Part shown: positions 55,365-64,000 of the stretch, piece after piece
How the letters are laid out: every line of letters starts with the position of its first letter
Numbering within the stretch: the stretch's first letter is position 1
Source: Omphiscola glabra
Taxonomy: Eukaryota; Mollusca; Gastropoda; Lymnaeidae
Assembly (NCBI GenBank): GCA_964017045.1
Contig: OZ024794.1
Span: forward strand, 1,877,501-1,941,500
Length of the DNA stretch: 64,000 bases
Reading direction: 5' to 3'
The notes under the pieces: model-generated
Seen by the model: the letters and a program-made list of their open reading frames with translations, nothing else
The model's database searches: none
Told to the model about the DNA's origin: nothing
Position numbers and translations under genes: made by a program

Positions 55365-55765
55365 AAGATTGCCATCTCATTTATTGTTACTCTGCCAGCA
55401 AGATCCATGCCCTTTATAATATATCGTCAAATGTCCATGTTTATTAAGATTGCCGTCTCATTTATTGTTACTCTGCCAGCAAGATCCATGCCCTTTATAA
55501 TATATTGTCAAATGTCCATGTTTATTAAGATTGCCGTCTCATTTATTGTTACTCTGCCAGCAAGATCCATGCCCTATATAATATATCGTCAAATGTCCCT
55601 GTTTATTAAGATTGCCGTCTCATTTTTTGTTACTCTGCCAGCAAGATCCATGCCCTATATAATATATCGTCAAATGTCCCTGTTTCTAAGATTGCCGTCT
55701 CATTTATTGTTGCTCTGCCAGCAAGATCCATGCCCTTTATAATATATCGTCAAATGTCCCTGTTT
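55365..55765. repeat. Minisatellite, 81 bp unit, 5 copies
   Basis: Five copies of a unit with ttgccgtctcatttatt, ctctgccagcaagatcc and atatatcgtcaaatgtcc. The 81-bp period keeps one frame open (27-residue repeats, MPFIIYRQMS and so on). Without a start context or domain this is not annotated as a gene. Confidence 0.94.
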
Positions 55766-56719
55766 ATTCCCATCAACAACAAAGTACAATATGTATGTAA
55801 AAAACCTTTATGACATATGTCAGTTGTTTAAACTTCTTAGAACAATGGGAATAGCATCTGTTTAGACCAATAACTGATAACTTATTTTAATAGTATTAAT
55901 ACAGTTAAACAATACTAAATATCATTCAGAGGTATCAAAAAACCATATTATTTAAAGCATATTTAACTTAAATGTTAGTGCTGGAATATATATTTTTAAT
56001 TTCTGGTAACAAACAATTGTCAGATAAGTAATTCAAGGATGTCAGTTTAGTACATTAAGAAATTTTTTAAACAGATGGAGGAAAAAAAAAGGAGTACCAA
56101 AAAATATTATGTTAATTTGGATTATTACAATTCTTAATACAGTAATGTTTTGAAATATACATTTCTCTTATTTGTTTTACAAAGTTCAAAAGTAATATCA
56201 CGTTCATTAAAATTTTAATCAAGACATCAAAATCAGTTTCTGATAATATTGCCTGTTTTTTTTTTTGTTTTTTTTTCGTTTGTGTTTAAATCCAATGTTT
56301 ATTATTTCAATACTTGTGAAGTAGTGTATTCCAATTGTTTAGGTCTGTTGTAGGGTCTAAGTTGTACTGCTGGTTAGTCTCAAATTTTGAGTGGATCCAC
56401 TAGGCCCACTTATGGTATGGTAGACTCTACTTGAGCTGTCCCAGGGAACATTGCTGTGCACATTGCTCACATAAACTTGAGAAAAAAAGAGAGCTCAGAT
56501 ATTTATCTATTTATTTAACAGAGATTTAATGTTCAGATGAGAATGATGTTGACTGAGGATTACAATTGTAGGCCTAGTGGGAGTGGGGGGTGGTGAGGTA
56601 AGAACAAGTATACAATGAAACAAAACATATAGTTTTATGTACAAGTACACTTTGTACTTCATCGTCCCCTGAGTTTACTAGACACTTTCGGTGCTGTGAA
56701 TGACAGAAGCAGTGACATT

Positions 56720-56886
56720 ATAGGATATAACATGGTGAACTCTGACACCACACTCTGGGATAATAGGATATAACATGGTGAACTCTGACACCACACTCCT
56801 GGGATAATAGGATATAACATGGTGAACTCTGACACCACACTCCTGGGATAATAGGATATAACATGGTGAACTCTGACACCACACTC
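56720..56886. repeat. Minisatellite, 44-45 bp unit, 4 copies
   Basis: Four copies of ggatataacatggtg plus aactctgacaccacact, with tgggataat or cctgggataat linkers. Confidence 0.93.
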
Positions 56887-57721
56887 TCCACACTTAGTTG
56901 TTTTTGTCAAGTCATGACATTAGCAATGTGTCGTTAGTCACAGTCACTGAGTAGCTTCGACGGCTCTAATAAAATAAAGTTCAATCTTCCTTAAGTGTTG
57001 TCTGTACATCAGTTATATTTGAGGAAGGAATGCATCCTCCCAAGGCTTAAGTTTTGTCATGAAAAGATATTTGTCTGTACATCTATTGTCTGCATCCACT
57101 ACTAACCTCATTGAGCTACTTCCTCTCTTGTTTCCTGTGTTTTGTTAACAGGATGCAATTAAATGTAACAACGTACACCATTTTTAACACAACCCTCTAA
57201 TCTGTTAGTCACATGTAGAACTTGATTGGTCCAGATCCCTCTAATTTGTGTCGTGGAGTGTTTGGTCAGTGGACATTTTGGGATCATGAAAGCATCCCTA
57301 ACTTCACTTAGTTATTTGCACAAATTAGTCAGCAACAATTTTTACAAGATTTTTATAAACGGCGACATGATTTTTGAAGCAAGAAGTTTATTTTTGGGTG
57401 TAGTAATTTTACATTGTCTTATTTATGAAGAGGTCCAGCCTCTAGAAATTGAGCAATTAAAAAACACAGGCAATTGAGACAATGAATGGATCACATGTCA
57501 CTGGGACAAAATTGATATTACACTAATCTTTAGTTGGTTGTGACCGTACATTTCATTCTGTTGGCTGGATCACATCTCATTGTAATACATCTCTTCATGA
57601 AAAATCCTGTAGATATTCTTTCAAAACATGGACCATCGCCTACAGTGGCCCCTAGATCAGTTGAATTCATGGACCCAGTGTCAAAGAAAAAGTCAGATTA
57701 CCCTGAGGGCTTCATTCATTG

Positions 57722-57870
57722 AATGTCATCCATTCTAATGAGGCTCTTCTCCCCTTTATCGAAATGTTTATTGGATGTCATCCACCTCTACTGAGGCTCT
57801 CCTCCATTTTATCAAAATGTTTACTGGATGTCATCCACCTCTAAAGAGGCTCTCCTCCGCTTTATCCAGA
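57722..57870. repeat. Tandem repeat of the GPCR coding end, about 52 bp, 2.7 copies
   Basis: The segment atgtcatccacctct to tttactgg, which on - encodes the last residues of the GPCR (RRRASLEVDDIQ and stop), is repeated twice more just downstream of the stop codon (copies near 57,828, 57,774 and 57,723). Confidence 0.85.
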
Positions 57871-60800
57871 AAGCTAATTTTGAAATCAGTGCTCTACATT
57901 CGTTTCTAAACTTTGGACTGCATGTTCCATAGACAAAAAAGTTGACAGCTGTGTTAAAGAAACAGGAACGGACAAATATGTTGTAAAATATGACACCGAT
58001 GGTGCTGAGGCTCTGTACAAAGTTCTTGTTTAAAGCTTGGACGCCTTTGAGAATGATATGTGGCAAGAAACTTATAACAAACACCAAAGTTATGAAAAAT
58101 AGCATCATTGTCGTTTTCCTGAGTCGATTGTCTCGATTGGACGAGATCTTGCGGAGGTGACGTAAAACTGATGGTTTTCTCAATACTTTTTTGGCTGCAA
58201 CAGTATTGTTTTGGGCAGACCTGTATTAGATGAGGAAGAAATGCTCAGTTACGTCATCATTGAAAAGCTCATAAAAGTTGTGATTAAACAGTAAGGACAT
58301 GATGTGTGAAAGCCTAAATAACAACTAAAGACAATCAAAAGGGATTTTCAATGGAAGTCTTCATCAGCAGACACAGCGAAGACAGAGACTCAACTCACAA
58401 CTTAGCTGAGTAGAATAAGACCAGAAGTTATTCAAATCCAACATGAAAGCATTTCTCAGGAAGCATCTAATCAAGTCTAAGCATTTTGGGGATGAGGTTA
58501 ACATGAAATGTTTTATTTCAAAAAGAATTTTAAAATTCCTTTATATTAACTTTGCTTTTGTTTGTGTTTCCTTCTTGGCTCATTGCCGATGACGGCACAC
58601 TCTTTCAAACTTTCAGCCCAACCCCCAAAGATCATTGCCGATGACGGCACACTCTTTCAAACTTTCAGCCCAACCCTCAAAGATCATTGCCGATGACGGC
58701 ACACTCTTTCAAACTTTCAGCCCAACCCCCCAAAGATCATTGCCGATGACGGCACACTCTTTCAAACTTTCAGCCCAACCCCCAAAGACCATTGCCGATG
58801 ACGGCACACTCTTTCAAACTTTCAGCCCAACCCCCAAAGATCATTTCCGATGACGGCACACTCTTTCAAACTTTCAGCCCAACCCCCAAAGATCATTGCC
58901 GATGACGGCACACTATTTCAAACTTTCAGCCCAACCCCCAAAGATCATTGCCGATGACGGCACACTCTTTCAGCCCAACCCCCAAAGATCATTGCCGATG
59001 ACGGCACACTCTTTCAAACTTTCAGCCCAACCCCCAAAGATCATTGCCGCTGACGGCACACTCTTTCAAACTTTCAGCCCAACCCCCAAAGATCATTGCC
59101 GATGACGGCACACTCTTTCAAACTTTCAGCCCAACCCCCAAAGATCATTGCCGATGATGACACACTCTTTCAAACTTTTAGCCCAACCCCCAAAGATCAT
59201 TGCCGATGACTACAGTCTTTCAAACTTTCAGCCCTACCCCCTAAGTTCATTGCCAATGACTACACATTCTTTCAAACTTTTAGCACTACCCCCCCAAAGA
59301 TAATTTTCAATGATGACACATTCTTTCAAACTTTCAGCCCTACCCCCAAAGATCATTGCCGATGATGACACATTCTTTCAAACTTTCAGCCCTACCCCCA
59401 AAGATCATTGCCGATGATGACACATTCTTTCAAACTTTCAGCCCTACCCCCAAAGATCATTGCCGATGATGACACATTCTTTCAAACTTTCAGCCCTACC
59501 CCAAAGATCATTGCCGATGACGACACATTCTTTCAAACTTTCAGCCCTACCCCCAAAGATCAGTTTTTCCTGTTGTTCAAGGGAAAATGAAAAAAATATG
59601 ATGACACTGATTTCATGAAGTAAAATTCCTCATAATTGCGTAATCAGGCGTAACCTCCTTTTGATCTTCTTTTTTCTTGATGCGGCTTGAATGCCGTTTC
59701 AAAAAATCATCATAATGTTTATCTAAATTGACCAACTTGTTATAAAGACTAGATAGCTGTGGCACAAAATCTCTTTTGAATAAGTTGAATAAGGAGACAA
59801 GACATCATTCTTAATTAGCTTTGATGGATTACTGTAACATTGTCTAATTCAGACTTCTAGTTGACTGTGAACTTGTGTAATTACAGGTGTTATCATGTCA
59901 TACTTAAAGATTGTGAACAAAGTGTTCTATCATGTAATAATACGGATGGTAAAGAACTAACACTGATGAGTTCATCACAGTGTTTACTTACAGTGAGTTA
60001 ATGCCCTTGAGATCTTGTTCTTTGTCATGCAGTAGAGATGAATCTTTCATTCCATCCAAAGATGGTAGTTCATTGTCCTCATTGCTGCCACTGTACAGTG
60101 TGTGCCTGCGGTTGGCTCCGGCAGCAACTATACTTCCTCTTCTCTGTTGAACGTTATTCCGAAACGCCTTTTGTCTAAGCACCTGCCGTCCTATGAGAAT
60201 GTAGATGATGATCATAATTGCAAAGGCTACTAAAAATACAAGTCCCAGAACAGTTATGTAAGCCTTGCGTAGAGGATGGTTCTTATATTCTTGATTAGTG
60301 GAGCATTCTATTCCGTGAATACCTTCAGATATGGGTACTTCTGCCAACCCGTAGACAATGGGAGTCGGAACAGCGATGATCATTGCCAAGACACACAAAA
60401 TAAAAGTGCGTTTCCAGATATCTAGCGCAGTCAGGTGATCTCCAAGGGGATGGCAAATCCTTTGGTAGCGGTCTACTGCGACCATGACCAGTAGCAATCC
60501 AGAGGCCACCAGTATAACGGTGGTGACCAAACGAATGCCACGACACATGACCTCACTGTCAAAGTTGTATGAATATCTCATGTCCAGTATCTCACCGGGA
60601 ATACTCACAGCACAGGTAAGCAGATCGTAGCCGGCCAGTGCCAGAATGGCAGACCTCGCGGAGCTTGGCGTGAACTTGAAATAGTAGACATAGAACACCA
60701 GGCAGTTGCCCACGGTGCCGACGACCATGATGACACAGAGCACCAATATTGCCGGCAGCAGAGTCACCGCCATTTGATCACTCAGTTGGACTCTACATAT

Positions 60801-60884
60801 TTCAATCTCTGCCGGTGTTGAATTGACCTGGCAGTTAAGATTCAAATCATCCATTGTAATAACTGTTATATTCAAATCAGACAT
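57821..60884 (-). CDS. Orphan rhodopsin-class G-protein-coupled receptor, 430 aa, two exons
   Basis: Coding exons on -: 60,884-59,992 and 58,220-57,821 (TAA). The phase-2 junction ag/gt joins cleanly. It is a seven-transmembrane receptor for an unknown ligand at the plasma membrane. N-terminal sequons lie at N5 (NIT) and N21 (NST). TM1 is about 42-68 with the GN motif at 59-60; TM2 is about 76-97 with D87; C114 and C194 are the expected disulphide pair; DRY is at 138-140 after TM3; TM5 is about 207-232. A long third loop spans 233-330 with basic and Ser/Thr-rich parts, interrupted by the intron. TM6 is about 335-357 (FVISFLPHI) and TM7 about 374-397. Departures from the norm: TM4 lacks the usual Trp, TM6 has SFLP instead of CWxP, and TM7 has NFFVY instead of NPxxY. 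These fit a lineage-expanded invertebrate peptide/orphan receptor. A basic tail (IKRRRAS) closes the protein. The single intron contains the 52-bp minisatellite. Confidence 0.92.
58581..59562. repeat. Minisatellite, 52 bp unit, about 19 copies
   Basis: Unit cattgccgatgacggca, cactctttcaaactttc, agcccaacccccaaagat. It is homogeneous on the left, while from about 59,150 on a gatgatgacacattc / agccctacc subtype dominates. It occupies more than half of the GPCR intron. Confidence 0.96.
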
Positions 60885-61210
60885 AGCTGATACAATTCAA
60901 ATAGTTTATTAAGTTGATGTATACTTTAGAGTTACCCTATTAGTAACACATTAAATGTTTATTTAACCTAGATAATTACACATTGGGGTTTATTTTGAAG
61001 AACAAATTTCAAGTGGCAGGTTTGAGGTCCCACCCTAACCAAATTACAATGAGACTACTTCTCCCTCTTGCTACAGATGTCCGAAATCCCTTTTATTTAA
61101 ATATAGCTCGACCCACTTGTAAAGCAGCCGGCTGATTGGTCAAGTTGATTCCTTTAATTTAGTTGTTGCTGTACTGTAGACTCCTCTTGTTTAGACATCC
61201 TTATTTAGCC
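60885..61210. promoter_or_regulatory. 5' flank of the GPCR gene
   Basis: AT-rich sequence immediately upstream of the GPCR start (on -). No TATA box or 5' exon could be fixed. No open frame of interest. Confidence 0.3.
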
Positions 61211-61213
61211 AAG

Positions 61214-61414
61214 TAGAATTGTCATTGTGTCATTCATCAGACCCATTTGTCATAGTGTCATACATCAGACCCATTTGTCATGGTGACATACATCAGACCC
61301 ATTTGTCATGGTGTCATACATCAGACCCATTTGTCATGGTGTCATACATTAGAACCATTTGACATGGTGTCATACATCAGACCCATTTGTCATTGTGTCA
61401 TTCATCAGACCCGT
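61214..61414. repeat. Minisatellite, 28 bp unit, about 7 copies
   Basis: Unit catcagacccatttgtc plus atggtgtcata with point variants, upstream of the GPCR. Confidence 0.93.
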
Positions 61415-61632
61415 TTGTGATTTGCAAATAGATTTCACTGACACACGTAATGTGATTATCTTTCAATAATTTTATAACTGATGTATCTGAGGATGTGATA
61501 ATATTCATGCATTATTTCTCAAAAACTGAATCATCTTTTACTTCTATTATATTTGTTGTCTCTCTAGAAGATTAGCAAAATTTGTCTACTTGCTCTGGTC
61601 TACTTTTTAAAAATGTTTTACATGCATGAGTC

Positions 61633-62213
61633 AGTGGTATGGATTTTAATGATGGTCATGTCACATCCAGCAGATCACAGTGGTGTGGATTGTGATGATG
61701 GTCATGTCACATCCAACAGATCACAGTGGTGTGGATTGTGATGATGGTCATGTCACATCCAACAGATCACAGTGGTGTGGATTGTGATGATGGTCATGTC
61801 ACATTAACAGATCACAGTAGTGTGGATTGTGATGATGGTCATGTCACATCCAACAGATCACATTGGTGTGGATTGTGATGATGGTCACGTCACATCCAAC
61901 AGATCACAGTGGTGTGGATTGTGATGATGATCACATCACATCCAACAGATCACAGTGGTGTGGATAGTGATGATGGTCACGTCACATCCAACAGATCACA
62001 GTGGTGTGGATTGTGATGATGGTCACATCCAACAGATCACAGTGATGTGGATTGTGATGATGGTCACATCACATCCAACAGATAACAGTGACGTGGATTG
62101 TGATGATGGTCAAATCCAACAGATCACAGTGGTGTGATTTGTGATGATGGTCACGTCACATCCAACAAATCACAGTGGTGTGGATTGTGATGATGGTCAC
62201 ATCCAACAGATCA
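61633..62213. repeat. Minisatellite, 46 bp unit with 38-bp deletion variants, about 13 copies
   Basis: Unit gtggtgtggattgtgatg, atggtcatgtcacatcc, aacagatcaca. Several copies lack an 8-bp tcacgtca/atcacatc piece. Small + frames (GVDCDDGHIQQITV) are repeat artefacts. Confidence 0.94.
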
Positions 62214-62725
62214 TTGGGATTCAATGTTTGCCATGTTTTAATGATGCCTCTGGCATATCAAATAAATATAAGACCAACCAACTTTGTTTGCAAAACGTGC
62301 TTTTTATAAATGTCTGCTATGATAAATTTAAAATGTTTGGCCTTTCCATGAAGGCAATAAAAAGAGAGCCCTTGCACCAGCCAGCTCCAAGAAAAGTTTA
62401 CAAAAGAACCTAAAATATCAATGAACGGACAGAATCTTCAAGCAGTGGAAAATTCCCATATTTGGGCAGCACCCAGGTCAGTTACAACAGATGATGAGAC
62501 CAACAACCAAATTTACACAGCAAATGTTGTATTTGGAAGGCTCAGATAAGTGTTTGGTAACAAAGGGGTCTCAGCCTTGTTACTAAGCTGAAACTATATA
62601 GGGAAATAGTGTACGGCAGATATGCTAGACAGCTAACCCACCTCCACCTACGCTGTCTACGTTAAATCTTGGTTTAAGGTGACAGGATAAATTTCTTGAT
62701 ACAGAAGCCCTACATGTTGCTACAA

Positions 62726-63012
62726 TATGGACAAGTCAGATGGACAGGGCATGTTGCAAGAACAAAATGGTGGACAAGTCAGATGGACAGGGCATGTTGC
62801 AAGAACAAAATGGACAAGTCAGATGAACAGGGCATGTTGCAAGAACAAAATGGACAAGCCAGATGAGCAGGGTATGTTGCAAGAACAAAATGGACAAGCC
62901 CGATGAGCAGGGTATGTTGCAAGAACAAAATGGACAAGCCAGATGAGCAGGGTATGTTGCAAGTACAAAATGGACAAGCCCGAAATGGACAAGCCCGATG
63001 GACAGGGCATGT
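62726..63012. repeat. Minisatellite, 40 bp unit, about 7 copies, inside the LINE relic
   Basis: Unit atggacaagtcagatg, gacagggcatgttgc, aagaacaaa. It corresponds to the LINE QxRWxGHVAR motif and its surroundings repeated in tandem. Confidence 0.93.
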
Positions 63013-63169
63013 TGCAAGAATGCCAGAGACTTCCTAAACAACTAATGTTTGTTGAACTCTCCTGGGGGAACAGTTGGTGGGCAGAAGAAAACACATCAAG
63101 GACTGCCAAAAAGTGTCACTCAAATCCATTGAACTTGATTCATGGGAAACACTTGCTATGGATCGTGCA

Positions 63170-63686
63170 AGCTGGGGTGTCAGACTCACTGTTGGAGCAC
63201 AGGCTGGTGTGTCAGACTCACTGTTGGATCACAAGCTGGCGTGTCAGACTCACTGTTGGATCACAAGCTGGTGTGTCAGACTCACTGTTGGAGCACAAGC
63301 TGGCGTGTCAAACTCACTGTTGGAGCACAAGCTAGTGTGTCAGACTCACTGTTGGAGCACAAGCTGGCGTGTCAAACTCACTGTTGGATCACAAGCTTGC
63401 ATGTCAGACTCAATGTTGGATCGTGCAAGCTGGCATGTCAGACTCACTGTTGGATCGTGCAAGCTGGCATGTCAGACTCACTGTTGGAGCACAAGCTGGT
63501 GTGTCAGACTCACTGTTGGAGCACAGGCTGGTGTGTCAGACTCACTGTTGGAGCACAAGCTGGTGTGTCAGACTCACTGTTGGAGCACAGGCTGGTGTGT
63601 CAGACTCACTGTTGGAGCACAGGCTGGCGTGTCAGACTCACTGTTGGAGCACAAGTTGGTGTGTCAGACTCACTGTTGGAGCACAT
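63170..63686. repeat. Minisatellite, 32 bp unit, about 16 copies, inside the LINE relic
   Basis: Unit gctggtgtgtcagact plus cactgttggagcacaa, with gatcgtgca variants. It originates right after the LINE DRASW motif. Its three + frames are all open because 32 bp cycles through the frames, producing long artefactual frames up to 247 codons. Confidence 0.95.
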
Positions 63687-63886
63687 TACTCAGAGAATTA
63701 TTGCAGCGCTCACGCCTAAAGAAAGCGCACTTCAAGGAAAAGCACACTTGACTCAAATCCAACATGGACCCAAAAAACATGTGTGTTACATGTGGGAAAG
63801 CTTTCCAGGCAAGAATAGGACTAGCAGGCCACCTGCATACTCACCCTTGAATATAACCTCTATCATGTTCGCATGCGAAGGATGAA

Positions 63887-64000
63887 CAACACAAAACACA
63901 ACACACAGTGGTTGGTTATCATACCTCCACCCACTAACAAATATGCTCTTCAAATTGGCATAATCAAAAGATTATTTTTTTAAATTGTTTGTTTGTATCC
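63887..64000. other. Right edge of window, no feature seen
   Basis: Unique AT-rich sequence after the LINE relic. If LCMT2 continues, its remaining exons lie beyond here. Confidence 0.3.

Larger units (their letters stand above)
54817..57720. other. No gene seen; presumed LCMT2 intron or intergenic
   Basis: I looked for the missing Kelch exons of LCMT2 on + and found no acceptor followed by a G-rich Kelch reading in phase 0. Two + frames at 57,226-57,477 and 57,534-57,722 have no recognisable domain. The stretch holds two minisatellites (55,365 and 56,720) and T/A-rich unique DNA. Confidence 0.5.
62216..63880 (+). pseudogene. Decayed LINE endonuclease/reverse-transcriptase C-terminal region
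   Basis: In broken frames on + the order of motifs is that of a known non-LTR reverse-transcriptase tail: FGLSMKAIKREPLHQPAP (about 62,337-62,388), PYLGSTQ (about 62,457), LRCLR (about 62,653), QVRWTGHVART (about 62,730), RLPKQLMFVELS (about 63,028), GRRKHIKDCQKVSLKSIELD (about 63,080), SWETLAMDRASW (about 63,143), and a final zinc-finger-like CVTCGKAFQARIGLAGHLHTH with a stop (63,782-63,849). Frameshifts and stops separate these blocks, and two minisatellites have expanded inside it. Non-functional. Confidence 0.75.

Noticed and set aside
57226..57722. Two + frames of 83 and 62 codons as possible last LCMT2 exons
   Set aside because: No Kelch motifs, no fitting acceptor in phase 0.
58581..59562. 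CRISPR-like regular array
   Set aside because: Units are contiguous with no unique spacers and the DNA is eukaryotic; the same applies to all arrays here.
63074..63885. Frames of up to 247 codons
   Set aside because: Artefacts of the 32-bp array within a dead LINE; only short blocks show ancestral coding.

Overview
The window is eukaryotic, AT-rich nuclear DNA with spliced genes, long introns, many transposon remnants and an exceptional load of tandem repeats. The genes look metazoan (ZMYND11, C10orf67-like, TYW4/LCMT2, a rhodopsin-class GPCR). A SPIN-type hAT element, a tRNA-headed SINE and the LINE tails suggest a mollusc, most likely a heterobranch (pond-snail-like) gastropod. The organism is inferred, not proven.

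Layout. The last coding exon of a ZMYND11 homologue (MYND zinc finger) is at 1,333-1,458 on +, followed by a probable long 3' UTR or intergenic stretch. A GC-rich insertion and a TTA-flanked inverted-repeat element lie at 7.1-8.6 kb. A complete 18-exon gene for a 565-residue coiled-coil protein resembling human C10orf67 runs on - from 27,408 to 9,621; all splice phases fit. Head-to-head with it, 450 bp away, starts the TYW4/LCMT2 gene (tRNA-Phe wybutosine synthesis). I can read 13 exons of it from 27,859 to 54,616 on +, and its Kelch C-terminus continues beyond what I can find. A complete two-exon orphan class A GPCR lies on - at 60,884-57,821, probably inside the next LCMT2 intron. The right end holds a decayed LINE reverse-transcriptase tail.

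The most unusual feature is the minisatellite load: about 30 arrays, with units of 12-81 bp. Two LCMT2 arrays are built from an exon end plus its own splice donor. At exon 5 a 48-bp unit is repeated about 15 times and stays in frame. At exon 7 a 43-bp unit is repeated about 240 times over 12 kb. Every unit therefore carries a copy of the authentic 5' splice site. Both arrays also carry TTAA in most units and have been entered by TTAA-flanked transposons. One of these, a 540-bp element, was then copied along with the array and occurs three times plus a fragment. In C10orf67 an inverted repeat carries copies of the exon 6 donor sequence, and at the GPCR stop codon the coding end is tandemly repeated downstream.

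Interspersed elements with readable ends include a SPIN-like hAT (14.3 kb), a hAT MITE with perfect 8-bp target duplication (50.5 kb), a 1.2-kb element with a nested MITE (51.2 kb), a 2.8-kb TTAA element (32.6 kb), an approximately 1.9-kb inverted-repeat structure (21.8 kb), and LINE 3' ends at 20 kb and 31 kb.
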